From assembly GCA_937983035.1 (NCBI GenBank), contig CALKAN010000045.1, forward strand, positions 1-5,928: a stretch of 5,928 nt of DNA, read 5' to 3'. Below, in pieces: positions 1 through 5,928 of this stretch (its first letter is position 1; the number at the start of each line of letters is the position of its first letter). The notes below the pieces were generated by a model that saw only the letters and a program-made list of their open reading frames with translations, was not told the origin of the DNA and searched no databases. The translations under genes and the position numbers were made by a program. Origin of the DNA: an uncultured Paenibacillaceae bacterium (GTDB lineage Bacteria; Bacillota; Bacilli; Paenibacillales; CALAME01).

Positions 1-1656
1 CATTTGCTTAAACGCTTCCCTCGCGACTAGAAAATAACCCGTTCCCAGCACATCCATATTCAGCTGCCACTCTTTCAGCGTCGTCTCATCGAACGGGCTG
101 GAAGTCGCCAAACCGGCATTGTTAACAATGATGTCCACCCCGCCGTATGCAAGCGCCGCCTGTTCATATGCCGTCGCAACCTGCTTTTCGCTCGTCACAT
201 CCATCTTCACTGCCAGCGCCCGGCCTTCGCCGTAAGCTTCATTAATCTCGGCCGCCACCTTCTCCGCGCCTTCCATATTCAGGTCCGCAACGATTACATG
301 CGCGCCTTCTTCAGCAAAGCGCCGGCACGTTTCGCTTCCGATGCCGCCCGCTCCGCCGGTCACGAGCGCAACTTGGCGCGAAAATTCCGCCTCTGGCGGC
401 GCAAGCGTCAACTTATACAGCTCGAGCGGCCAATATTCGATGTTGTAAGATTCATTTTCGTTCAATGACACGAACTGGCCGAGCGCAGTCGCTCCTCGCA
501 TGACGGCAACCGCCCGTCGATACAGCGCTCCGCTTACGCGGGACATTGCCAAGCTTTTTCCGGTGTTGATCATGCCGATTCCCGGAATGAGAATGACGCG
601 CGGCACCGGTTCAAACATGACATCGCCTTCATTTTTGTTTCGCTCAAAGTAATCTTTGTACTCCTGTTCGAATTCGGCAACCCCGTCCAATATCAACTGT
701 TTCAGCGTTTCCACATCTTGTGTTTTCGGATCCCATTCGATGAACAGCGGCACGCGTTTCGTATGGACGAGATGATCCGGGCACGCAGCGCCGATTTGAG
801 ACAACGCTTTCGCATCCGCGCTTCCTGCAAAACGCAGGATGTCTTCTCCGTCATCGTAAGACAAGATCATCCTCTTCTGTTTGCTGACTGCGCCGCGCAC
901 AACAGGCATGATTTGCGCCAAAATTTCCTTTCTCTCCTGTTCCGGCAGCGGCGCTGCGGTCAAGCCGCCAAACAGTTTGGACTCGTCCACTTTCGATTCA
1001 ATATATTCAGCGGCTTCATTAATGATGCGCAACGTTTGATGGTAACATTCCTCTGACGTGTCTCCCCAAGTCACCAGCCCATGTTTTTCCATCAATACGA
1101 GTTCTGCCTGCGGATTGTTTTTTACCCCTTCTGCGATCATTTTCGACAATTTGAAGCCAGGACGAATGTACGGCACCCACACGAAACGGTTTCCAAAAAT
1201 CTCTTCCGCAATCTGCCTTCCGTTGTCTGAGCAGCAAATGCTGATAATCGCATCCGGATGCGTATGGTCAACATGCTTAAACGGCAAAAATGCGTGGAGC
1301 AGCGTTTCGATCGACATGCGCGGATGTTTGCTGTCAATCATGCAATGCGACAAATACTCCACCATCTCTTCGTCTGTCATATCCTCTCTGTCCAAGAGCG
1401 GCCGAATGTCATCCAAGCGCAGGCCGGTGAAGTTCTCTGCCTTCATCGTCGCCAAGTCAGATCCGCTGCCTTTCACCCACATGACTTCCACTTCACGTCC
1501 GCGAAAATCGGTCTCCACCGTTTTCATCGATGTGTTTCCCCCGCCCCAGTTGCACACAGAACGGTCTGAACCGAGCAAATTAGACCGGTAAACTAATTGT
1601 TCCAAGCCAGACTGAAGCTTGGCGGCTCTCTCCTTATCCCATAAATTTTGAGCCAT
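1..1656 (-). CDS. rhaEW: Bifunctional rhamnulose-1-phosphate aldolase / short-chain (lactaldehyde) dehydrogenase, C-terminus cut by window edge
   Basis: Reading leftward from the ATG at 1656-1654, the frame stays open for 552 codons to the window edge. YuxG-type proteins are about 690 residues, so roughly 135 C-terminal residues are missing. Residues 1 to about 400 form a class II (zinc) aldolase. Visible are the phosphate-loop motif GGNTS (39-43), candidate catalytic Glu117, zinc ligands His131 and His133 in HTHPDA, and His192 in EKHGLVTWG. From about residue 425 a short-chain dehydrogenase begins, with the Rossmann motif TGGAGGIG (433-440), Asp458 ending the second strand (which suggests NAD rather than NADP), and NNAG (512-515). 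The Ser/Tyr/Lys active site lies off the window. Family knowledge: the aldolase splits L-rhamnulose 1-phosphate into dihydroxyacetone phosphate and L-lactaldehyde, and the dehydrogenase oxidises the lactaldehyde, in the cytoplasm. Probably the first gene of a rhamnose operon (yuxG in B. subtilis). Substrate is inferred; another deoxy-sugar phosphate remains possible. Confidence 0.93.
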   Translation of the reverse strand, partial: MAQNLWDKERAAKLQSGLEQLVYRSNLLGSDRSVCNWGGGNTSMKTVETDFRGREVEVMWVKGSGSDLATMKAENFTGLRLDDIRPLLDREDMTDEEMVEYLSHCMIDSKHPRMSIETLLHAFLPFKHVDHTHPDAIISICCSDNGRQIAEEIFGNRFVWVPYIRPGFKLSKMIAEGVKNNPQAELVLMEKHGLVTWGDTSEECYHQTLRIINEAAEYIESKVDESKLFGGLTAAPLPEQERKEILAQIMPVVRGAVSKQKRMILSYDDGEDILRFAGSADAKALSQIGAACPDHLVHTKRVPLFIEWDPKTQDVETLKQLILDGVAEFEQEYKDYFERNKNEGDVMFEPVPRVILIPGIGMINTGKSLAMSRVSGALYRRAVAVMRGATALGQFVSLNENESYNIEYWPLELYKLTLAPPEAEFSRQVALVTGGAGGIGSETCRRFAEEGAHVIVADLNMEGAEKVAAEINEAYGEGRALAVKMDVTSEKQVATAYEQAALAYGGVDIIVNNAGLATSSPFDETTLKEWQLNMDVLGTGYFLVAREAFKQM

Positions 1657-1660
1657 TTGG

Positions 1661-1667
1661 CACCTCC
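1661..1667 (-). promoter_or_regulatory. Ribosome binding site of rhaEW
   Basis: The coding strand reads GGAGGTG followed by CCAA and the ATG, a near-perfect anti-16S match whose GGAGG core lies 6 bases before the start codon. This supports the start at 1656, and residues 2 onward (AQNLWDKER) look like the usual N-terminus of this family. Confidence 0.85.
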
Positions 1668-1668
1668 A

Positions 1669-1747
1669 TTTTTGTTTATCTTTATATTTTTTTGTTTTTT
1701 TCTGTTTTTATTGTAACACACTTTTGTTTTTTTAGGTATATGTTTAT
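1669..1747 (-). promoter_or_regulatory. A-tract region with repeated CAAAA elements, possible repressor operator in front of rhaEW
   Basis: On the coding strand this stretch is almost all A with isolated C residues, giving repeated units such as AAACAAAAA, AAAAACAAAAAAA, AAAACAGAAAA and AAAACAAAAGTG. The lone C positions (opposite G at 1674, 1694, 1704, 1713 and 1726) are mostly 9 to 20 bases apart, near multiples of a helical turn. The repeats lie on both sides of the candidate -10. Bacillus rhamnose operons of the yuxG type contain a DeoR-family regulator gene, and DeoR-family repressors often bind A-rich direct repeats of this sort, so an operator is a reasonable inference. Simple A-tract bending or an UP-like element is the alternative. 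Confidence 0.35.
1710..1738 (-). promoter_or_regulatory. Candidate extended -10 promoter of rhaEW
   Basis: The coding strand carries TGTTACAAT, meaning a -10 hexamer TACAAT at 1715-1710 (5 of 6 matches to TATAAT) with a TG extension one base upstream. At 17-base spacing the -35 position (1738-1733, TACCTA) is poor, so the extended -10 would have to compensate. Transcription would start near 1703, giving a leader of about 46 bases. This is the best SigA-type candidate in the gap, but it was called from consensus only. Confidence 0.5.
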
Positions 1748-1770
1748 TTTATTTTTTTATGGACACGCGT

Positions 1771-3528
1771 TTATGCATGATCACTGTGCTGAAACAGCCA
1801 TTCCATAATCTGACCGAATAACTTGGTCGCTTGATGAGCGCCGAACCTCTCTCCCTGCACGAGCACGGAAACAGCATAGCGTGGATGGTCGACCGGCCCG
1901 TATCCGATAAACCATTGATTGATCCCCGGCCGACCGTTGATGCTCGCTTGCGCAGTGCCTGATTTCCCGGCTGCCCGATGCTTGCCGGCCCCGATTGACT
2001 TCAATGAAACGCCGGTGCCGTAAGCGACCGTATCTTGCATCCAAAGGCGCAATTGCGCTGCTGTTCTTGCGGAAAACGCTCGCTTGGGCAAAGTCTGCCT
2101 GTGAAATCTCTGCTTGACCGATCCGTCCCTGAAGCGGATTTCCGATACGATTCTCGGACGCATGACTTTACCGCCGTTCAAGATCGTAACGACTAAATTC
2201 GCTGCATGAAGCGGCGTTAAAGCTGCATCCCGTTGTCCGATGGCCGTTTGCAGACGCGCTCCTTCATCCATTCGGTGCACATCGTTCGCAAACACCATGC
2301 CGGCTTCTTCTGCGTCGAGTTGAACGAAAGGATGTTTGCCTGATTTCCTCCATCCAATCGGCTCCAGCAACCCAAGCCTTTCGGCCATTTGTTCTGCGTC
2401 GGCTGCGCTCAGCCGCTGCATCACTTGCGCAAATGCGATATTGCAAGACAAAGCAAACGCTTCGCGAAAACTGATCCAGCCGTGCCCGCTCCGATTCCAG
2501 CACTTAAATTGATACTTGCCGAAATCTCCCCCGCAATAAAAAAGCTCGCTCGGATGCACGGCGCCTTTCTCCAAGGCTGCCGCGGCTGTCACTGCTTTAA
2601 AGATCGAACCCGGAACTGCGGCTTTTAAAGCTTTATTTGCCCAAGTGCTTGGATCGGCCGCACGAAAAGACGGCCTGCTGGCCATCGCTAATATGTCCGC
2701 ATTCTCAGCATCCAGCACAACGACGGCCCCTGCTTGCACGTTCGCCTCATCCAGCAATCGTTCAATTTCGCGCTGCAAATCCAGATCAAGCGTCGTCATC
2801 ACTTTCAGCGGATACAGCCGATGATCAGGAATATGCAGGCGAAATCCGATGCCTTCCAGCACTTCTTTATCATTCGCAGCAGAAACGTAACGGGACAAGC
2901 GCAGCGCTCCGCGGCTCCGCAATGCGGCATCAAATGTTTTTTCCAATCCGTACACGCCGATTTTTTGATGTTCGGAAATCATGCCTTTTTCCAGCAAATC
3001 CGCGTACTTCATTCGCACATACGCGGCATTTTCCCCCATCATGCCGATCACATGCGCAGCCGGCTGCGGCTTAAAATAGCGCATTTGATGCGGCACAGCC
3101 AGCACGCCTGGAATGTTCATCGCTCTGACCGCTTCCGCTTGCTCTTCCGTAAGCAGCAGCGGTTCTGAAGCATTCGGCGGACGCCATGCAGCAGGCTTAG
3201 TCAAAGCAGAGACAAACCGTTCCCATGACGCCGGTTCAATCTGCAGCAATTGCAACAGCTCTTCATAGGCTGCGCCCTCGCTTTCATGAGGGAAAACGAC
3301 GAGCACGTGCTGCACATTTCCTGTCATCGGCCGCTGACAACGGTCATAAAAATGTCCGCGTCCGGAATCTAAAACAAACGATTGCTCCCTTTGCTGCACG
3401 GAAGCTTTCATCCAACGATTTTGTGCAATAAACGGCAGCGGCGCTTGCATCCAAAACAAGCGGAACGTCCATATAAGCAACACCGTCATAAACGCAAACA
3501 ACAAGACAAATAATCGGCGCTTTCCCAT
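1771..3528 (-). CDS. pbpI: Class B penicillin-binding protein (D,D-transpeptidase), PbpI/PBP4b-like
   Basis: Complete gene of 585 residues, starting at the ATG at 3528 behind a good ribosome site and ending in TAA. One N-terminal membrane anchor (about residues 5-26) places the rest outside the membrane. The non-catalytic part contains the class B signature RG...YDR (57-63), an R-x-Y/F-type segment around 139-166 and GVYGLEKTFD (191-200). The transpeptidase domain has all three active-site motifs: SIFK (308-311, nucleophile Ser308), SCN (361-363) and KSGT (522-525). Two cysteines (332, 343) lie before the SCN motif, as in many family members. There is no glycosyltransferase domain, so it cross-links peptidoglycan stem peptides and needs a partner polymerase. 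Length and layout match B. subtilis PbpI (YrrR, about 584 residues), a mother-cell sporulation PBP. Orthology is inferred from memory of that protein and from the nearby mltG. A different minor class B PBP is the alternative. A terminator separates it from the chemoreceptor gene upstream. Confidence 0.93.
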   Translation of the reverse strand: MGKRRLFVLLFAFMTVLLIWTFRLFWMQAPLPFIAQNRWMKASVQQREQSFVLDSGRGHFYDRCQRPMTGNVQHVLVVFPHESEGAAYEELLQLLQIEPASWERFVSALTKPAAWRPPNASEPLLLTEEQAEAVRAMNIPGVLAVPHQMRYFKPQPAAHVIGMMGENAAYVRMKYADLLEKGMISEHQKIGVYGLEKTFDAALRSRGALRLSRYVSAANDKEVLEGIGFRLHIPDHRLYPLKVMTTLDLDLQREIERLLDEANVQAGAVVVLDAENADILAMASRPSFRAADPSTWANKALKAAVPGSIFKAVTAAAALEKGAVHPSELFYCGGDFGKYQFKCWNRSGHGWISFREAFALSCNIAFAQVMQRLSAADAEQMAERLGLLEPIGWRKSGKHPFVQLDAEEAGMVFANDVHRMDEGARLQTAIGQRDAALTPLHAANLVVTILNGGKVMRPRIVSEIRFRDGSVKQRFHRQTLPKRAFSARTAAQLRLWMQDTVAYGTGVSLKSIGAGKHRAAGKSGTAQASINGRPGINQWFIGYGPVDHPRYAVSVLVQGERFGAHQATKLFGQIMEWLFQHSDHA

Positions 3529-3537
3529 GCATTCCCT

Positions 3538-3545
3538 CTCCTTCT
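3538..3545 (-). promoter_or_regulatory. Ribosome binding site of the penicillin-binding protein gene
   Basis: The coding strand reads AGAAGGAG, with 9 bases between the GGAG and the ATG at 3528. Another ATG begins 4 bases earlier, but it is out of frame. The chosen start puts a Lys/Arg pair directly before the membrane anchor, as expected for a membrane protein. Confidence 0.75.
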
Positions 3546-3576
3546 AAAATGAGCCGCAAACTTTTTTCCAATAGCT

Positions 3577-3584
3577 GTAGTATG
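3577..3584 (-). promoter_or_regulatory. Weak candidate -10 element (sporulation-sigma-like) upstream of pbpI
   Basis: Only 70 bases separate the preceding terminator from the pbpI start, so the promoter should be here. The one recognisable element is CATACTAC, which shares CATAC with the SigE -10 consensus CATACAnT. The best -35-like stretch (GGATTTT, in the terminator 3' arm) is about 17 bases away, longer than the usual 13-15. No good SigA pair was seen in this gap. SigE control is suggested mainly by what is known of B. subtilis pbpI, so this is a tentative call. Confidence 0.2.
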
Positions 3585-3598
3585 TGATGAAAAGAAGC

Positions 3599-3632
3599 AA
3601 AAAAATCCCATCATCCGCATGGATGATGGGAT
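3599..3632 (-). terminator. Intrinsic terminator of the chemoreceptor gene
   Basis: A perfect 12-base-pair inverted repeat (3605-3616 with 3621-3632) closes a four-base loop. On the minus strand it is followed by a run of seven T residues (3605-3599, the first also ending the stem). It lies 41 bases past the chemoreceptor stop codon. There is no T-run on the plus side, so it acts for leftward transcription only. Confidence 0.93.
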
Positions 3633-3673
3633 TGCAGCGCCGCTGGCGATAATCCGCATGTTGCCGTATGCCG

Positions 3674-5017
3674 TTATGACGTTTTAAATTGTTCCAAAGA
3701 CTGTTTTAATGAATACGAAAACTTCTCCAACTCATTAGACAGTTTCACCAAACCTTCGCTGGCGGACAGCTGTTCGCTGCACAACGAAGCAACTTCTTCC
3801 GTCGTAGCCGATGATTGCTGAGATACTGCACTTACATTCGTCATCGCTTCAGACAAAATTTGCTGAGATTCATCCAGCTGCTGCAGCGAATCGGTGACCT
3901 GTTCCAATTTATTGATAAAATCTTCCATCTGGCTGCTGACGTTTTTAAAAATGGCGTCTGCTTGCTCAACCGATTCCGTCTGCTCTTGAAAGATCGGATA
4001 AGCATCCTCGAGAACTTGAGCCGTCGTATCAATTTCATTTCTAATTTGATCCGTAATTTGAGCCACGACCCCGATCGATTGCTTCGATTGATCGGCCAGC
4101 TTGCGTATTTCGTCAGCGACGACCATGAATCCTTTGCCTGCTTCGCCGGCTCTTGAAGCTTCGATCGCTGCATTCAAGGACAAGATGTTCGTTTGCTTCG
4201 AAATATGATCCAACATTTCCAAAATTTGATGGATCGATTGCGTATTTTCTTTCAACTGCGCGACTTTATCCACCATGGTGCGGGTCATTTCTTCCGACTG
4301 TCTCGTTTTATCGATGACGACATTCATAAAGTCCGCACCTTGCATGCTCCGTTTGCGAACTTCATCTGCCGATTGACCCATTTCTACATTGGAAGCCATC
4401 ACGTGCTGCATTTGTTGGCGTATGCCTAATGAAAGCTCATTTCCTTTTTCAGCATCCATCGCTAATGTAGAGGCGCCGCTGGCGATCTGCTCCGTTGCCG
4501 CAGAAACTTCTTTGATGGCCATGGAATTTTTTCCGGCCACTTCGGACAATTCGGACGACATCGTCATCACTTTCTGCGACAAGTCGCTCGTTTCAACTAC
4601 GAGGCGGTTCAATTGTTCCACCATTTGGTTAAAGCTTGTGCTGAGAAATCCGATTTCGTCCTTGCTGCGAATTTGCGCTCGGATGGACAAATCGCCTTCC
4701 GATCCCAGCTTCATTAATTCGATTAATTGACGAAGCGGCCTCACTACTTTTCTGGAAATGATCAAGCCGATCATTCCGGCGAGCAGGCCGGCCAATATAA
4801 TCATCATAGCGATCAAATTCCATACGGTCGCCATGTCTTTAAACAAATATTCAAGCACAGGAGTGTCTCCCGCCTGATTGACGATCACGCTGTAAAATAT
4901 CGGCAATGCCAATACGAGATAAATAATAATGCTCGAATAAAACGTCATGTAAATTTTCATTCCGACGGAGCGGCTTGGATTGAGCCAGCGCCAAAATTGC
5001 TTCCACGTTTTCACCAT
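3674..5017 (-). CDS. Methyl-accepting chemotaxis protein with two membrane helices and no sizeable extracytoplasmic sensor domain
   Basis: Complete gene of 447 residues. Two hydrophobic helices (about 22-46 and 67-88) enclose a loop of only about 20 residues, too short for a Cache, PAS or four-helix ligand domain. A HAMP linker follows (about 88-140, with VVRPL and DEIG landmarks). The rest is a long antiparallel coiled coil with the highly conserved receptor tip at 272-311 (QTNILSLNAAIEA, then RAGEAGKGF and VVADEIRKLA). Both flanks carry likely methylation-type segments (SAATEQIAS near 172-180, SATTEEVAS near 403-411). The arms are each about 21-22 heptads, in keeping with the long receptor class of Bacillus. 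The protein should pair with CheW/CheA and bias flagellar rotation; its stimulus is unknown. It may sense through the membrane, through HAMP or through a partner. Its own promoter candidate and terminator make it a single-gene unit between two cell-wall genes. I do not recognise a specific named orthologue. Confidence 0.95.
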   Translation of the reverse strand: MVKTWKQFWRWLNPSRSVGMKIYMTFYSSIIIYLVLALPIFYSVIVNQAGDTPVLEYLFKDMATVWNLIAMMIILAGLLAGMIGLIISRKVVRPLRQLIELMKLGSEGDLSIRAQIRSKDEIGFLSTSFNQMVEQLNRLVVETSDLSQKVMTMSSELSEVAGKNSMAIKEVSAATEQIASGASTLAMDAEKGNELSLGIRQQMQHVMASNVEMGQSADEVRKRSMQGADFMNVVIDKTRQSEEMTRTMVDKVAQLKENTQSIHQILEMLDHISKQTNILSLNAAIEASRAGEAGKGFMVVADEIRKLADQSKQSIGVVAQITDQIRNEIDTTAQVLEDAYPIFQEQTESVEQADAIFKNVSSQMEDFINKLEQVTDSLQQLDESQQILSEAMTNVSAVSQQSSATTEEVASLCSEQLSASEGLVKLSNELEKFSYSLKQSLEQFKTS

Positions 5018-5024
5018 CTTCTCT

Positions 5025-5030
5025 CCTCCT
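5025..5030 (-). promoter_or_regulatory. Ribosome binding site of the chemoreceptor gene
   Basis: A perfect AGGAGG lies 7 bases before the ATG at 5017. This fixes the start and rules out the upstream ATG at 5039, which is in another frame. Confidence 0.9.
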
Positions 5031-5042
5031 GTGAGTCATACC

Positions 5043-5071
5043 TTAATACCTTTTATATCGTAATTTCGCAA
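5043..5071 (-). promoter_or_regulatory. Candidate promoter of the chemoreceptor gene
   Basis: The coding strand has TTGCGA (5071-5066), exactly 17 bases, then TATTAA (5048-5043). Each hexamer matches the SigA consensus at 4 of 6 positions. Within the spacer, TACGATAT (5062-5055) resembles the motility SigD -10 (GCCGATAT), but the position where SigD needs TAAA reads TCAT. SigA is therefore slightly better supported. The -35 begins one base after the T-run of the preceding terminator. Confidence 0.45.
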
Positions 5072-5072
5072 C

Positions 5073-5102
5073 AAAAAATGAAGACCAAAATGATGGTCTT
5101 CA
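5073..5102 (-). terminator. Intrinsic terminator of mltG
   Basis: A perfect 9-base-pair stem (5079-5087 with 5094-5102, TGAAGACCA and its complement) has a six-base loop. On the minus strand six T residues follow (5078-5073). It starts 55 bases past the mltG stop codon, and only the leftward orientation has a U-tract. Confidence 0.88.
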
Positions 5103-5129
5103 CAAAAAATACACTCGGTTTTTTCCAGC

Positions 5130-5191
5130 CGCTGATCGCTTTAAATCAATGCCGGGGTTAAGATGAACTCTGACTTTCGCTGATCGCTTTA
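5130..5191. repeat. 14-bp direct repeat pair spanning the mltG 3' end
   Basis: CGCTGATCGCTTTA occurs exactly at 5130-5143 and again at 5178-5191, offset by 48 bases. The right copy encodes part of NKAIS near the end of MltG; the left copy is in the untranslated tail between the stop codon and the terminator. It may be a relic of a small duplication or coincidence. Confidence 0.5.
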
Positions 5192-5928
5192 TTGCGCAGA
5201 TGTTCTTCATAAGTTTCAGCAAACAGATGTTCTCTGCTTCCGTCTTTTTTTGTTACATAAAAGTAGTAACTCGTTTCTTCCGGATACAATGCCGCCTCAA
5301 TGGAACGCAGGCTCGGGCTGGCGATCGGTCCCGGAGGCAGCCCGTCATTTTCATACGTGTTGTACGGGCTGTCGATCTTCAGATCGTCCAGCAATACGAC
5401 TTCTTTCTGTTCACCGAGCGCATATTGCACAGTAGCATCGATTTGCAATCGCATCGGCAAAGCCAACCGGTTGTAAATCACGCCGGCTACAAGCGCCCGC
5501 TCATGATCCACGACGACTTCCCGTTCAATTAGCGAAGCGATCGTCATCATTTCATGGAAAGTGATGCCGAGTTCCTCAAGCCTGCTTTCCCAGCCTTCAG
5601 GCAATTGCTTCAGCCGATTCGCTGTCATCTGCAGCAATGCTTTAATCGCTTCTTTCTCTGTCGTTCCTGGAACGAAATCATACGTCTCAGGGAACAAATA
5701 TCCTTCCAGCGCAAATTGGATGGAAGAGTCATCGGGAATGTGCTGCACAAGTTCAACGTCGGCGAAAGCTTCTTTATCTGAAAGCAGCTCCAAGACCGTT
5801 TGCTCGCTCCAGCCTTCCATGGTGCCCATTCTTTTGGCAATTTGTCTGACGGTGTAGCCTTCCGGAATCGTCAGCCTGACCATTTCGATCGGAATGACAT
5901 CACCCGTTTCCAATTTTCGGATAATTTC
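5158..5928 (-). CDS. mltG: Endolytic murein transglycosylase MltG (YceG-like), N-terminus beyond window edge
   Basis: The frame is open from the right edge to a TAA at 5160-5158, showing 256 residues. An apparent TTG start at 5913 is internal: the five preceding codons (EIIRK) continue the family sequence. YrrL of B. subtilis is about 360 residues, so roughly 100 N-terminal residues, including the membrane anchor, are missing. Counting visible residues from the edge, there is the end of the LysM-like part (TIPEGYTVRQIAKRMG, 20-35), EGYLFPETY (75-83), the active-site segment ASLIEREV with candidate catalytic Glu135, LQIDATVQYALG (161-172), the signature SPYNTYENDGLPPGPIASPS (187-206) and YYFYV (221-225). 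Family knowledge: it is a membrane-anchored lytic transglycosylase that cuts nascent glycan strands near the elongation machinery and helps set strand length. The tail ends in a short Ser-rich stretch. All landmark motifs are intact. A terminator follows, so it is the last gene of its unit. Confidence 0.95.
   Translation of the reverse strand, partial: EIIRKLETGDVIPIEMVRLTIPEGYTVRQIAKRMGTMEGWSEQTVLELLSDKEAFADVELVQHIPDDSSIQFALEGYLFPETYDFVPGTTEKEAIKALLQMTANRLKQLPEGWESRLEELGITFHEMMTIASLIEREVVVDHERALVAGVIYNRLALPMRLQIDATVQYALGEQKEVVLLDDLKIDSPYNTYENDGLPPGPIASPSLRSIEAALYPEETSYYFYVTKKDGSREHLFAETYEEHLRNKAISESQSSS

Noticed and set aside
1058..1591. Plus-strand open frame of 177 codons opposite rhaEW
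   Set aside because: It lies wholly antisense to the conserved zinc-aldolase coding region, has no family resemblance and has no promoter or clear ribosome site. It is a shadow of the real gene.
1756..1780. Catabolite-responsive element around the ACGCGT core after the pbpI stop codon
   Set aside because: Neither strand matches the WTGNAANCGNWNNCA consensus: the outer TG and CA positions or the AA pair fail in every register tried.
2637..3168. Two overlapping plus-strand frames (about 145 codons each) opposite the penicillin-binding protein gene
   Set aside because: Both overlap the well-supported minus-strand gene. Their composition is rich in His, Arg and Pro, as expected from reverse translation of a real gene.
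3344..3571. Minus-strand 75-codon frame overlapping the pbpI start
   Set aside because: It is out of frame with pbpI, whose start has a good ribosome site and leads into a membrane anchor. The small frame resembles no known peptide family.
3599..3632. Regulatory hairpin or riboswitch in front of pbpI
   Set aside because: The structure is a simple perfect stem with a tetraloop and a T-run, positioned right after the chemoreceptor gene. It is fully explained as a terminator, with no conserved aptamer-like sequence beside it.
4727..5161. Plus-strand frame of 144 codons across the chemoreceptor start and the mltG terminator
   Set aside because: It runs through a promoter, a terminator and the start of a clear gene on the other strand, and shows no recognisable domain.
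5911..5913. TTG as the start codon of mltG
   Set aside because: The upstream codons remain open to the window edge and extend the MltG sequence sensibly, and the family has a membrane anchor and about 100 residues before this point. The gene is truncated by the window.

Overview
The window looks like Bacillales (Gram-positive, low-to-mid GC) chromosomal DNA, roughly 50% GC by eye. The reasons are strong AGGAGG-type Shine-Dalgarno sites, hairpin-plus-U-tract terminators, a YuxG-type aldolase/dehydrogenase fusion, a class B penicillin-binding protein that resembles PbpI/YrrR of Bacillus subtilis in length and layout, and a Gram-positive type MltG. The genus cannot be fixed from this sequence alone. 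All four genes are on the minus strand, so transcription runs from the right edge to the left edge.

Layout from right to left, in the direction of transcription. (1) 5928-5158: mltG, an endolytic murein transglycosylase, with its N-terminus beyond the right edge. It is followed by an intrinsic terminator at 5102-5073. (2) 5017-3674: a complete methyl-accepting chemotaxis protein with two membrane helices and almost no extracytoplasmic domain. It has its own promoter candidate, placed directly against the mltG terminator, and its own strong terminator at 3632-3599. (3) 3528-1771: a complete class B penicillin-binding protein with intact SxxK, SxN and KSG motifs, probably a pbpI (PBP4b) orthologue. 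(4) 1656-1: a rhaEW (yuxG) bifunctional rhamnulose-1-phosphate aldolase/lactaldehyde dehydrogenase, cut by the left edge before the catalytic Tyr/Lys of its dehydrogenase domain. Its A/T-rich leader carries an extended -10 promoter and repeated CAAAA tracts that could be a repressor operator. The three intergenic gaps are 114 to 145 bases each, and no stretch above 300 bases lacks a gene.

Two genes act in peptidoglycan metabolism: MltG cleaves nascent glycan strands and the PBP cross-links stem peptides. In B. subtilis, as I recall, yrrL (mltG) and yrrR (pbpI) lie in the same neighbourhood with other genes between them, so this window may be a rearranged version of that locus with a chemoreceptor in the gap. 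The rhaEW gene probably opens a separately controlled deoxy-sugar catabolic operon continuing to the left. Terminators after mltG and the chemoreceptor imply separate transcription units. I saw no RNA gene, insertion sequence, CRISPR array or phage feature, and no convincing new multi-gene system. The points worth a second look are regulatory and contextual.
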